Positions 33,065-41,342 of a DNA stretch of 54,301 bases are shown here, piece by piece. The translations under genes and the position numbers were made by a program. The first letter of the stretch is position 1. Every line of letters starts with the position of its first letter. Location of the stretch: positions 1-54,301 of the forward strand of contig DASWRI010000087.1 in NCBI GenBank assembly GCA_036403235.1, written 5' to 3'. The notes beneath the pieces are model-generated. The model did not search any database and was not told where the DNA came from. It saw only the letters and a list, made by a program, of their open reading frames with translations. The stretch comes from JBGTFE01 sp036403235. Lineage in GTDB: Bacteria; Acidobacteriota; Blastocatellia; Pyrinomonadales; Pyrinomonadaceae.

Positions 33065-33979
33065 TCAAACGTGCGCCGTCGTCAGCGCTTCGCCCGTCGC
33101 GTCCGAATGTTCGCCGGTCGTGCCGTGGTCATGATTGCCGTGCGGCGCGTGCGAAACCTCGCCGAGATAAATCATCGAAAGCAAAGTAAACACCAGCGTC
33201 TGCACCAGTGCGACGAAAACCGCGAGCGGCAAAAGCGCTATCGGCAAAAGAAACTGCGTAAACGGCGGCGCGAGATTCGAGATGTTCGCGGCGACCTGCT
33301 CGTCGGCAAACATATTCGCGAAAAGTCGTATGCCGAGCGTCAAAGGGCGAATCAGGTTACTGATAAGCTCGATACCGAAAATCAAAGGCGTGATAATCAA
33401 AGTCATTATCAAAGGCAGCTTCGGCCCGGCAAAGTGCGCCAGATGATTTATCAGCCCGTTTTCGCGGATTCCGACGTAGTTGTAATAAATAAACGACGTG
33501 ATGCCGAGCGCGAACGTGACGTTGACCGAAGCGGTCGGCGCTTCAAACAAAGGGAAAAGTCCCATCAGATTCGAAATCAAAATCAAAACCGCAAACGTCG
33601 CGACGACCGGAAAATATTTGTAACCGTGCTCGCCGACGACCGAGATAATCATATCCTTGAGCGCAATAAACCCGGCTTCGAGCGTCAATTGGCCCGGCGT
33701 CGGGTCGTCTTCCGACATTTTTCCCTTCAAAATCCAGATGACGGCGAGCGTCAGGAGACACGCGATGACGAACATAATCGTGTAGGTCGGAACCGCGTTT
33801 TCCGGCGTGTAAGGCCCGAAGACGGCCGTCGCGTTCGTTCCGAAAACGCCTAAAATCCGGTCCCAAATCGGTCTTGTGTAAGTAATCTGAAAATGATTGA
33901 GCGGCTCGCCGAGATAATGATTAACAAATTCGGTTAAAATCGGCTCGTGATGTCCGCCGCCTTCTGCAAATAAAAACAT
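33065..33979 (-). CDS. atpB: ATP synthase Fo subunit a
   Basis: Membrane stator subunit that forms the proton (or sodium) half-channels against the c ring; 304 aa. Five or six hydrophobic segments are visible, with the essential Arg218 in RPLTLGIRLFANMFADE and a preceding FPLFEAPTASVNVTFAL. The periplasmic N-terminal loop is long. The C-terminus ends in a His/Gly-rich tail (HAPHGNHDHG) after the last helix, which is unusual and might bind metal. It lies 2 bp after atpI in the same transcript; no b, delta or F1 genes are in the window. Confidence 0.95.
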   Translation of the reverse strand: MFLFAEGGGHHEPILTEFVNHYLGEPLNHFQITYTRPIWDRILGVFGTNATAVFGPYTPENAVPTYTIMFVIACLLTLAVIWILKGKMSEDDPTPGQLTLEAGFIALKDMIISVVGEHGYKYFPVVATFAVLILISNLMGLFPLFEAPTASVNVTFALGITSFIYYNYVGIRENGLINHLAHFAGPKLPLIMTLIITPLIFGIELISNLIRPLTLGIRLFANMFADEQVAANISNLAPPFTQFLLPIALLPLAVFVALVQTLVFTLLSMIYLGEVSHAPHGNHDHGTTGEHSDATGEALTTAHV

Positions 33980-33981
33980 TC

Positions 33982-34413
33982 TTAAATTTCCTCTCGTCTA
34001 AAAAAAAACGAAAATATGCGTATAAAAGCTTCTATCATAATCGCAAACGCAAAGCTCGCAAGTCCGAAAATTACCGATTCGACCGGGACGGTGTGCGTCA
34101 GAAAAATGACCGTCAAAATCGCGCCGAGCGTAAAATAACGCGAAATATAGCGCGCGGCCGAATAATGCGGCTTGTGCTCGCCGTCGGCGGTTTCGACAAA
34201 CATCTTTTTAAGAGACGTTTTGAGCCAGTAATAATTGACGAAAGACAAAACTCCGCCGATAAAAAAGCCCGTCCCGAACCGCGTCGAAACAAAAATAAAA
34301 CTTGCCAAACTGCCGAAAATAACGACCATCGCCATCATCCATAAAATCCGGCGATTCGAAATCGGCGTCACCGTTTCCGGTCGCACCTGGTTATTGTCGG
34401 CTTCTTCGCTCAT
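33982..34413 (-). CDS. atpI: ATP synthase protein I (AtpI-like)
   Basis: A 143-aa membrane protein with four hydrophobic segments in two pairs (about 24-44, 48-65, 91-110 and 115-136). It matches the ATP synthase I family, which helps assemble the c ring or takes part in Mg2+ uptake. FGTGFFIGGVLSFVNYYWLK is the recognisable region. It lies 2 bp upstream of atpB, the classical atpI-atpB order. The C-terminus is short and basic (RREEI). Confidence 0.85.
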   Translation of the reverse strand: MSEEADNNQVRPETVTPISNRRILWMMAMVVIFGSLASFIFVSTRFGTGFFIGGVLSFVNYYWLKTSLKKMFVETADGEHKPHYSAARYISRYFTLGAILTVIFLTHTVPVESVIFGLASFAFAIMIEAFIRIFSFFFRREEI

Positions 34414-34501
34414 TGCGAAACTTAGATTTTACAAAGGATATGCGGAAATTTCAAAGGCCGGGCGGGATTTTGTGCAATTTTTCTCAAAATCGGTCGGAGA
34501 T

Positions 34502-34652
34502 TTCACCACAGAGACACTGAGACACAGAGAAAAAAGAAATAATTAGCCGCCGATAAACGCAGGTAACGCCGATTAGAAAAAATAAATTATCCTGCTTATC
34601 CTGTCTATCCCGTTTTAATTACCTCTGCGCTCTCTGTGTTTTCTGTGGTGAA
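34502..34652. repeat. 151-bp inverted repeat between atpZ and atpI
   Basis: Outer arms ttcaccacagagacactgag (from 34502) and ttttctgtggtgaa (to 34652) pair imperfectly over about 30 bp. Between them are tagccgccgataaacgcagg words and atcctgcttatcctgtctatcccg words. It fills most of the 245-bp spacer and splits the ATP synthase accessory genes. Confidence 0.8.
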
Positions 34653-34658
34653 TTCTTT

Positions 34659-34961
34659 CTATTTCTTAAGAATCTGCGAAGTCAGCCGAAAGAATTGATA
34701 AAAACCGATTATCGCTCCGAGAACGATTCCGATAATCAAACCGGTCGGCGAAGAATTGAAAAATCTGTCGGCCAGATAGCCGATGGTCATTAAAACGACG
34801 ACCGAGCCGAAAAGCGTAATTCCGGCCGAAAGCGCGAGACCGGTTTTGCGAGCGGTCTCGCCGGGCGTTTCGGGTTCGGCCGGAGGCTGGAAAATTTCTT
34901 CTTCCCCGGCGTTTTCTTCGTCGTAATCTGTAAAACCGGGCTTTTCCGTCTTGTTATTCAT
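34659..34961 (-). CDS. atpZ: AtpZ-like Fo accessory protein
   Basis: A 100-aa protein with a charged acidic N-terminus (about 1-35) and two membrane helices (about 40-63, 71-93). The second contains GLIIGIVLGAIIGFYQFFRL, typical of the AtpZ/AtpI (F0F1 ATPase-associated) family linked to c-ring assembly and divalent-ion transport. It begins within the stop of the upstream LCAT-like gene (ATGA overlap, 34958-34961), so the two are translationally coupled. atpI and atpB follow after a repeat. Confidence 0.85.
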   Translation of the reverse strand: MNNKTEKPGFTDYDEENAGEEEIFQPPAEPETPGETARKTGLALSAGITLFGSVVVLMTIGYLADRFFNSSPTGLIIGIVLGAIIGFYQFFRLTSQILKK

Positions 34962-36373
34962 TTTTGCGCCTTTGTCTCGGTCGCCACCGCGCCGAGCAGC
35001 AAAGCGAAAAGTTTGTCCTGCGAATCGGTGCTGGTGACGAGCTTCGTATGGCCTTCGCAGATAAAAATCGACGAAGTAATCGGCAGAATCGTTTTATTCG
35101 CGCCGCTTGCCGAAAGAGTTTCGGCGGCCAGCGAGCGTTTTGTGACGACGCCGTCGCCCATCGCGTATATCAATTTTTTCAATTCTTCCGAAGTAACCTT
35201 TTCCTTGTTGGCGCGCTCAAAAGAATCGGCCTTGAAAAGCGTTCGCCAGCGATTTTTCTTTTCGTCGCGCAAAATCACGATTGAATCCAAAGTTTCCTTG
35301 CAGTCGCCGCCGATAAGATATATCGAAACGGTCGGTTTCGCGCTCGTATTCGCGTCCAGAGCTTCCTGAAAACGCTTGGCGCGGCTGAGTGCGGCGAGAA
35401 AATAAGCTTTTGCGTTTTTCTGTTCGACGGCGTCAAATTTTTTGGAGAAATCGGCGTCCTTCCAGATGCTCCAATCGTAATCGTCCCACGTTTTCGGGTT
35501 GTAAATATCGATTGTTATCGGCTTCAGATTTTCGTCATAAGCCGTCAAAGTTTTGTCGTGCGGCAAAAGCTGGTAAATCGAAGGAATCGTAAAAACGTCG
35601 AATCTGGAAAGATTCTGCACAAACGGCAGATTCAAACCGCCGCCGATAATCGAAAAGCCGTTTAGAATCGCGTCGAGCGAATCGACCGAGCCTTCGTTCG
35701 GCGTTCCGAGCAGAAAAACTTTGCTGAAATATCTCGCGCCGGCCCAGTTCGGTTTCGGCTTCCCGGCAGGCAAATCGACGTTGCCGTACATCGAAGCGTA
35801 GCGCGCAATCAGGCCGCCCATCGAATGCGCGATGACGTTAAATTTCAGATTAGGGCGTTTCAGTTTACGTTTCAGCGCATCGATTTTCTGAATCAGGAGC
35901 CGCGCGTTTTCGACGTTGTCGCGCCGCCAGTCATAAGCGAAGACGTAAAACGTGTCCTCGTAGCCTTTGACGGAAGGATTTTCCCAATTTCCCTCGGTGT
36001 ATCCGCCGCGCTCGACCAGCGAGTCGGCCAGCTTTTGGTAAATTTCGATTTCCGGCAGAAATTTTAGAAATTCGACTTTCCGAATGATGTCGCGCGGGCG
36101 CAGACTGTCGCGGTTTCGCGCCAGATTCGGCGAAATCGGCAGGCGTAAATCGTCGTCTTTCGAGCGTTGCGGCTTAAACCAGACGACTTCTTCGTTTTTG
36201 CTGTTGACGAGCTCCGAGCCGGTCAGGCCGGGAATGATGATAATCGGCGCTTTGCCTTTTGGAATGTCGGCGGCCGGCGTCGGTTTTGTGTCCTGCGCGT
36301 AAATCGAAAATACCGAGAAAAATATTAAAGCAAAAAGTGCGGCGGGAGATTTTTGCAGCGGAAATTTGACCAT
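34958..36373 (-). CDS. Secreted LCAT-like alpha/beta hydrolase
   Basis: Predicted lipase or acyltransferase of 471 aa with a Sec signal peptide (LFALIFFSVFSIYAQ). The N-terminal IIIIPGLTGSELVN is the oxyanion segment of lecithin:cholesterol acyltransferase relatives. YVFAYDWRRDN precedes the nucleophile Ser184 in VIAHSMGGLIARY, and LLGTPNEGSVDSLD follows. Near the C-terminus, MGDGVVTKRSLA and EGHTKL probably supply Asp and His of the triad. It should act on lipids or esters outside the cytoplasm. It overlaps atpZ by 4 bp; a functional link to ATP synthase is not obvious. Confidence 0.85.
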   Translation of the reverse strand: MVKFPLQKSPAALFALIFFSVFSIYAQDTKPTPAADIPKGKAPIIIIPGLTGSELVNSKNEEVVWFKPQRSKDDDLRLPISPNLARNRDSLRPRDIIRKVEFLKFLPEIEIYQKLADSLVERGGYTEGNWENPSVKGYEDTFYVFAYDWRRDNVENARLLIQKIDALKRKLKRPNLKFNVIAHSMGGLIARYASMYGNVDLPAGKPKPNWAGARYFSKVFLLGTPNEGSVDSLDAILNGFSIIGGGLNLPFVQNLSRFDVFTIPSIYQLLPHDKTLTAYDENLKPITIDIYNPKTWDDYDWSIWKDADFSKKFDAVEQKNAKAYFLAALSRAKRFQEALDANTSAKPTVSIYLIGGDCKETLDSIVILRDEKKNRWRTLFKADSFERANKEKVTSEELKKLIYAMGDGVVTKRSLAAETLSASGANKTILPITSSIFICEGHTKLVTSTDSQDKLFALLLGAVATETKAQK

Positions 36374-36443
36374 ATGAAACCCCTTGATTATAAAACTTAA
36401 ATTAATAAGCTAAATTTAACATTTGCAACAAAAAAATACCAAA

Positions 36444-37649
36444 TTATTTTTTTGCTGCAATTATAGATGTTTGATTCGGCGATTTGAGTTCGTATTTAAT
36501 TCCGCGCCAGACGATTTTGCGCGAAAGCAGAGCGCGAAAACCGTTATAGAAAAATAATGCGGGCGAAAGAATCCAGAGCGTGTTTTGCGTCCAAAATTGT
36601 TTGTTTAATTCCGTTTCGTAGTCTTTCAAAACTAGCCGGACGGCTTTTAATCTAAGATGCGCCTTTCCGGTGCTGAAGGCGGAAATCAAAATCAAGGCGA
36701 CGAGCGCAAACCAGAACGAGAATTCGCCAATCGGCCGAAAAATCAAAATAAAAATTCCCCAGACCAGAACCAGATTAAAAATAAACGAGCCGGCAAACGC
36801 CTGCGCCCAGAGATTCGGCGAGTAAACGCGCGTGATTTTTATCTGCCGCGTCGTAAATTCGAGCAGCTCGCGAAACGTGCAGTTTTCAATTGAAGCGGCG
36901 AGCGCCTGCGGCACAAAATAAATCGGCAGCTCGGCTTTTTTCATCGCCCGCGTGACGGTAAAATCGTCGGAGAGCGTGCCGCGCCAGCGCTCGCGCAGTT
37001 CCAGATTTTCAAACGTCTCGCGGCGGACGGCCATCGAGCCGCCCCAGCAAAAATTTGTTTCGAGATTTGCGCCGAGCGCCGAAGCAATCGAAGCGTTCCA
37101 GACCGAGCGCATCTCGGACGCGAAATTCATCTTTTTCGAAATAAACCAGCGATAAGCCGTCGCCGCGCCGATTTTTTCGCTCGCCAGCGGCGCGATTAAA
37201 TCTCGCAGCCAATTTGCCGCCGGGCGCGCGTCCGAATCGACGAAAACGAAAATTTGCGATTTTTTCGAGGCGTGTAAAACGGCTTCGCGCAGATTTTCGA
37301 CTTTCTGGCTGTTGTCGACCGAGTCAGGAGCAACAATGAGTTTTGCAGGTATGGAAGCGTAAACGGCGAGCAGTTTTTTTATTACCGGAACGGATGCGTC
37401 GTCGGGGTCATCAACCGCGAAGATGATTTCATAAAGGGGAAAATCCTGCCGGAAAAGCGCCGATAAATTCTTTTCCAAATCCTCGTCGAGCCCGCGACAC
37501 GGCGCGATTATCGAAACAAACGGCGTGTAATCGGATTTTGGCCGGGCGAGCTCGTTTTTGAAAAAATTTAGATAGTCGATTCCGCCGCGAAAGGATTTCC
37601 AGCTCATAAAAACGAGAAGCGCGGCGAAAAGATAAAAAACGAAAATCAT
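36444..37649 (-). CDS. Membrane glycosyltransferase, GT21 (ceramide glucosyltransferase-like)
   Basis: Processive-type GT-A enzyme of 401 aa with an N-terminal helix and a cluster of C-terminal helices (about 290-345). The motifs of GT21 are present: VSIIAPCRGLDEDLE, DSDARP (D1-D2), GGSMAVRRE, LSDDFTV and RQIKITR in the position of (Q/R)xxRW. Such enzymes add sugar to ceramide or other lipids; HpnI-type hopanoid transferases look alike. It overlaps the waaA stop by 4 bp, so it belongs to a lipid-glycosylation operon. The acceptor is not decidable from sequence. Confidence 0.85.
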   Translation of the reverse strand: MIFVFYLFAALLVFMSWKSFRGGIDYLNFFKNELARPKSDYTPFVSIIAPCRGLDEDLEKNLSALFRQDFPLYEIIFAVDDPDDASVPVIKKLLAVYASIPAKLIVAPDSVDNSQKVENLREAVLHASKKSQIFVFVDSDARPAANWLRDLIAPLASEKIGAATAYRWFISKKMNFASEMRSVWNASIASALGANLETNFCWGGSMAVRRETFENLELRERWRGTLSDDFTVTRAMKKAELPIYFVPQALAASIENCTFRELLEFTTRQIKITRVYSPNLWAQAFAGSFIFNLVLVWGIFILIFRPIGEFSFWFALVALILISAFSTGKAHLRLKAVRLVLKDYETELNKQFWTQNTLWILSPALFFYNGFRALLSRKIVWRGIKYELKSPNQTSIIAAKK

Positions 37650-38950
37650 TGATTTTTGGAATCGGAAAAAATCGTCTTCAGATTTTCAATCGTGCGGCGG
37701 GTCGCGCCGCGATTTACTTGAATCACGCCGAGCGCGTTGGCGGACAATTTCCGGCGCTTTTCCGCGTTTTGTAGCAGCTCTCGGAAAACTTCGGCGAGTC
37801 TGGCGGAAACTTCCCTTTCTTCGAGCCCGGGCAGCTGGATAATCGCTTCCTGTTTTAGAAATTCCTTGACGATGTCGGCAAAATTCGTCGTGTAAAAGCC
37901 CGTCACAATCGCGTTTCGGGCAATCGCGGGCTCTAAAACGCTCTGGCCGCCGTGCGGAATCAGGCTTCCGCCGACAAAAACGATTTCCGCCAGCGGGTAG
38001 ACGGCACGCAGCTCGCCGATTGAATCGAGCAAAATTATTTCCGCCGTTTTGTCGCGCGTCGATTCCGCTTCGGAGCGCCGAACCCAGTCGAAACCGGATT
38101 TTTTGACGATTTCAAAAACTTCTTCGAAGCGTTCCGGGTGACGCGGCGCGATTAAAAGACGCGGCAGCCGGTCGGACGAGTTTTTCCAGACGTCCTTGAA
38201 CGCCTGCAAAACAAAACTTTCTTCCGGCGCGTGCGTGCTGGCCGCGACGATTAAAGGCGAATTTTCCGAAATCGCAAACCGCGCGCGAAAATATTCCGTG
38301 ACGTCGTTTTCTTCAAAATTCTGGTCAAATTTTACGTTTCCGGTAACTTTTACTTTGCTCGCGCGGATGCCGAGCTCTATCATGCGTTTGGCGTCGCTGC
38401 GTTCCTGCATCAACGCCAAATCGACGTAATGGAGCACGCGCCGCATCGTTTTTTTGATGTAGGAATAGCGCCGGAAGGATTTTTCGCTCAAACGCCCGTT
38501 GACAATCGCGATGCGCGCGCCGCTTCTGTTGGCCTGTCGCAGAAAATTAAACCAAAGCTCGGTTTCCATCAGCAAGACGACGCTCGGCTTGATTTTTTTT
38601 AAGGCGCGGCGCACCGTAAATTTCCAGTCGAACGGAAAATAAAAAACGAGCGCCGCCTCGCTTTTGAAAACTTGTCTGGCCAGTTCCTGCCCGGTTTTCG
38701 TCGTCGTCGAAACGACAATCGCGTATTCGGGGAAATTTTCGGAGATTTCTCTGACGAGCGGGCGCGCGGCGTTTGTCTCGCCGACCGAAACGCAGTGAAG
38801 CCATAAAACTTTTCTTCCGTCCGGCTCAAATTCGGGCAAAAATCCGAGTTTCTGCCAAAATCCGGCGGCATATTTCCCGCGCCGCAAAACAAAAAGCGGC
38901 AGCATGGCGATAAAGCCGATGGTCAGAAGAAAGCTGTATAAAAAATACAT
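37646..38950 (-). CDS. waaA: 3-deoxy-D-manno-octulosonic acid (Kdo) transferase
   Basis: Inner-membrane enzyme that adds Kdo to lipid A precursor; 434 aa with an N-terminal membrane anchor. Recognisable pieces are LHCVSVGETNAARPL, TTTKTGQELA, LMETELWFNFL, GNVKFDQNF, ASTHAPEE, RHPERFEEV and FVGGSLIPHGGQSVLEPAI, all characteristic of the KdtA/WaaA family. With lpxK it shows that a Kdo-lipid A core is made. It is translationally coupled to the GT21-like enzyme (ATGA overlap). A repeat separates it from efp upstream. Confidence 0.95.
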   Translation of the reverse strand: MYFLYSFLLTIGFIAMLPLFVLRRGKYAAGFWQKLGFLPEFEPDGRKVLWLHCVSVGETNAARPLVREISENFPEYAIVVSTTTKTGQELARQVFKSEAALVFYFPFDWKFTVRRALKKIKPSVVLLMETELWFNFLRQANRSGARIAIVNGRLSEKSFRRYSYIKKTMRRVLHYVDLALMQERSDAKRMIELGIRASKVKVTGNVKFDQNFEENDVTEYFRARFAISENSPLIVAASTHAPEESFVLQAFKDVWKNSSDRLPRLLIAPRHPERFEEVFEIVKKSGFDWVRRSEAESTRDKTAEIILLDSIGELRAVYPLAEIVFVGGSLIPHGGQSVLEPAIARNAIVTGFYTTNFADIVKEFLKQEAIIQLPGLEEREVSARLAEVFRELLQNAEKRRKLSANALGVIQVNRGATRRTIENLKTIFSDSKNQ

Positions 38951-38951
38951 A

Positions 38952-39011
38952 AGGGACGAGGGACGAGAGACGAGAAAAATCAGAAACTCTTTTTACTCGT
39001 CTCTTGTCCCT
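38952..39011. repeat. Word inverted repeat between efp and waaA
   Basis: agggacgagggacgagagacgag (38952-38974, two-fold word) and actcgtctcttgtccct (38995-39011) pair at about 16 of 17 positions. The right arm overlaps the efp stop codon. The left arm touches the waaA start, so it also covers that gene's ribosome-binding region. Confidence 0.75.
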
Positions 39012-39573
39012 ACTTCACTCTTTCGATATATTTCGCTTCGGACGGGTTGACGCGGATGCGCTCGCCTTCCGTGATAAACGGCGGGACATAAAGCGTGACG
39101 CCGTTTTCCAGAGTTGCGGGTTTGTTTGAATTCGACGCGGTTGCGCCTTTTAGAACGGGCTCGGTTTCCGTGACGGTCAATTCCATCGAAGCCGGAAGCG
39201 AAATGCCGATTGGCGCGCCGTTGTAAAATTCGACTTCGATTTTCAAATTCGGCATCAGCCACTGCGCGGCGTCACCGAGCTCGTCTTCGGTCAGCGAAAC
39301 CTGCTCGTAGTTTTCCGAATTCATAAAGTGATGATGCGAGCCGTCAGAGTAGAGATAGTCCATCTTGTGCTGTTCGAGCGTGACGCGGTCGAGCGCGTCG
39401 TTTGAGCGAAAGCGGTGTTCAAACGAGTTTCCGGTCAGAAGATTTCTAAGACGCGTCTGCACCATCGCGCGCAAATTGCCGGGCGTGTGATGCCGAAATT
39501 CCATCACCTTGCACGGCACGCCTTCAAATAAAATCACCATTCCTTTTCTAATATCGTTTGCTGAAAGTGCCAT
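39010..39573 (-). CDS. efp: Elongation factor P
   Basis: Ribosomal factor that relieves stalling at polyproline; 187 aa, the usual size. The KOW-like N-terminal domain has DIRKGMVILFEGVPCKVMEF and HHTPGNLRAMVQTRLRNL. The middle has MDYLYSDG and the third domain has GATASNSNKPATLENG, with ENGVTLYVPPFITEGERI close to the end. The tip loop where E. coli carries modified Lys34 reads HHTPGNLRA, with no Lys at the tip (Asn-Leu instead), so the modification pathway, if any, differs from EpmA lysylation. An adequate purine-rich ribosome-binding site precedes the start. Confidence 0.95.
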   Translation of the reverse strand: MALSANDIRKGMVILFEGVPCKVMEFRHHTPGNLRAMVQTRLRNLLTGNSFEHRFRSNDALDRVTLEQHKMDYLYSDGSHHHFMNSENYEQVSLTEDELGDAAQWLMPNLKIEVEFYNGAPIGISLPASMELTVTETEPVLKGATASNSNKPATLENGVTLYVPPFITEGERIRVNPSEAKYIERVK

Positions 39574-39672
39574 TATAAAAATCTCCGTTTGTTAAAAATA
39601 AATTGATAAATACAAAAAAGTTAGTTTAATTTTTCGCTTGCGGATTTGTCCAGTCAAACGCAAAATACACGA

Positions 39673-40383
39673 ATGAAGTTTTCCGTCATTATTCCGGCTT
39701 ACAACGAAGAAAAACTTCTGCCGAAAACTTTGCGGGCCGTCGGCGCGGCAGCGGCCGGATTGTCGTGCGAAATAATCGTTGTCGATAACGAAAGCACCGA
39801 CAAAACGGCACAAATCGCCGCCGGTTTCGGCGCAAAAGTCGTTTCCGAAAGCGAGCATAACATCGCTCAAGTCAGAAACACAGGCGCGAAGGCATCGAGC
39901 GGCGACGTTTTGATTTTTATCGACGCCGATACAATCGTCCGGCCCGCACTTTTTCAAAAAATCGAGCGCCGGATGAAAGACGAAAAATGTTTCGGCGGCG
40001 CCGTCTCGGTCGAATACGGCGAATTTCAAAAAAAATGGATGAAATATTATCTGTTCGCGTGGAAGTTCTGGGAAACATTTTTCAATATGAAAATGGGCGC
40101 GGCGCAGTTTTGCCTGAAAGCGGTTTTTGAAAAACTGGGCGGCTACGACAAAAGCATTTTTGTCGGCGAAGACATCGAATTTTACTGGCGATTGGCAAAA
40201 TTCGCGCGGCGCGGCGGCGGCCATTTATTTTTCGTCAGAGAGCCGAAAGTAAAAACTTCCGCCAGAAGACTGGACAAAATCAGCTTTTTGCAAACATTCG
40301 TGTTGATGAACCCGATTTACATTCGCCTGAACTGGCGAAAAAAATCTCTCTGGAAAGCCTGGTATGAAAAAACGATTCGTTAA
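39673..40383 (+). CDS. Family 2 glycosyltransferase
   Basis: GT2 enzyme of 236 aa from the ATG at 39673 (MKFSVIIPAYNEE); an upstream in-frame start adds nine residues with no family match. Motifs are VDNESTDKTA, the DXD in FIDADT, and FGGAVSVEYG and GEDIEFYWRLAK near the end. There is no membrane anchor, so it works on an activated sugar in the cytoplasm; donor and acceptor are unknown. It is divergent from efp, and its last codon overlaps the convergent reductase by 4 bp. Similar short GT2 enzymes often act in membrane lipid or polyprenol glycosylation. Confidence 0.87.
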   Translation: MKFSVIIPAYNEEKLLPKTLRAVGAAAAGLSCEIIVVDNESTDKTAQIAAGFGAKVVSESEHNIAQVRNTGAKASSGDVLIFIDADTIVRPALFQKIERRMKDEKCFGGAVSVEYGEFQKKWMKYYLFAWKFWETFFNMKMGAAQFCLKAVFEKLGGYDKSIFVGEDIEFYWRLAKFARRGGGHLFFVREPKVKTSARRLDKISFLQTFVLMNPIYIRLNWRKKSLWKAWYEKTIR

Positions 40384-40910
40384 TTTTTGACGCGGTATAA
40401 AACATAAACGCAGCCGTTTTTGAAAGGCCGGCACTCGATAAGCTCCAAATCTATCTGGCGGTTCATCTCGTGAAAAAGCGGGACGCCCGAACCGAGCAAA
40501 ACGGGGTGAATATTAAAACCGATTTCGTCAATTAAACCGGCTTCAAAAAACGTTTTCGCCAAGTCGCCGCCGCCCATTAAGCAAATATCCTTGCCTTCCG
40601 CGTTTTTCAAATCGCGAACAAATTCGACCGCGTTTTCAGAGACGAGCTCGACGCTTTTATCTTCGATTTTTTTCAAAGTGCGCGAGAAAACGTAATTTTT
40701 CATCCCGGCATAGCCGCCCGTGTCGCCCGCGCCGTATTTGAGCGCGACTTCGTAGGTTTTGCGTCCCATCAAAATCGTGTCGAATCTTTGCCAGAACTCG
40801 GCCATCAAAACCCGAACCTCGTCGCTCCACATCAGCCAGTCGACCGCGCCGTCTGCGCGCGCCAGACGATTGTCGAGACTGTTTGCGCCGCCGAAGATGA
40901 TTTTCCTCAT
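40380..40910 (-). CDS. Dihydrofolate reductase-family (RibD C-terminal domain) protein
   Basis: A 176-aa single-domain reductase of the DHFR/RibD-C fold. The start is taken at 40910 (MRKIIFGGANSLDNRLA), since the longer frame lacks similarity and overlaps the upstream gene. Motifs are FDTILMGRKTYEVA, YVFSRTLKK, GKDICLMGGGDLAKTFFEAGLIDE and HPVLLGSGVPLF, as in YwjB/YyaP-like proteins. These bind NADPH, but the substrate of most members is unknown. It starts 2 bp after the secreted protein gene upstream and is the last gene of the minus-strand run. Confidence 0.85.
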   Translation of the reverse strand: MRKIIFGGANSLDNRLARADGAVDWLMWSDEVRVLMAEFWQRFDTILMGRKTYEVALKYGAGDTGGYAGMKNYVFSRTLKKIEDKSVELVSENAVEFVRDLKNAEGKDICLMGGGDLAKTFFEAGLIDEIGFNIHPVLLGSGVPLFHEMNRQIDLELIECRPFKNGCVYVLYRVKN

Positions 40911-40912
40911 CG

Positions 40913-41320
40913 CTATTTTACCGAAACTTTCAGCTTGAACGAGCCGCGCCAACGGTCGGCTTTCTGGCACTCGTAAACGGTAATCAGATAATCGCCCGCG
41001 GCGGTCGGCGTGACTTCCTTCATGTCGTTGCACGAGGCGTCCGAATCGGAAACGTCTTCGCCCGAAGGACTCGTAATCTCGACGGTGACATAATGCGTCG
41101 ACGCGTCGCTTTTTATCTGCTCGGTATTCAAAGTCTGGCCCTTGCGTACTTTTATGACGTAAACTTGTTTGTCTTTGTAGCCGTTTAATTTTCCGCTTAT
41201 CGTCGTTTGGACTGCGCCGCGCCCGAATTTAACGCGCTGTTTTTTTTGCCCGAACGCGCCGGGAAGCGCGATAAAAGCCATCAAAATAAAAACCGACAAA
41301 ATCAAAAAAACTTTTCGCAT
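40913..41320 (-). CDS. Small secreted protein, PPC-domain-like
   Basis: A 135-aa exported protein with signal peptide (LILSVFILMAFIALPGAFGQ). The mature part looks all-beta: ISGKLNGYKDKQVYVIKVRKGQTL, then VEITSPSGEDV and GDYLITVYECQ. This resembles bacterial pre-peptidase C-terminal domains, which occur beside secreted enzymes. Two Cys (in DASCNDM and YECQK) may form a disulphide. It lies 22 bp after the TPR lipoprotein and 2 bp before the DHFR-like gene. Function unknown. Confidence 0.72.
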   Translation of the reverse strand: MRKVFLILSVFILMAFIALPGAFGQKKQRVKFGRGAVQTTISGKLNGYKDKQVYVIKVRKGQTLNTEQIKSDASTHYVTVEITSPSGEDVSDSDASCNDMKEVTPTAAGDYLITVYECQKADRWRGSFKLKVSVK

Positions 41321-41342
41321 AAATTGTCTCCTCTAAAAAAAT

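Noticed and set aside
33071..33853. 260-codon plus-strand frame opposite atpB
   Set aside because: It is very rich in Arg, Asp and Gln, with no family resemblance. It mirrors the codon structure of atpB on the other strand.
34958..36373. Functional tie between the LCAT-like hydrolase and ATP synthase
   Set aside because: Translational overlap with atpZ shows co-expression, but nothing in the sequence supports a shared function.
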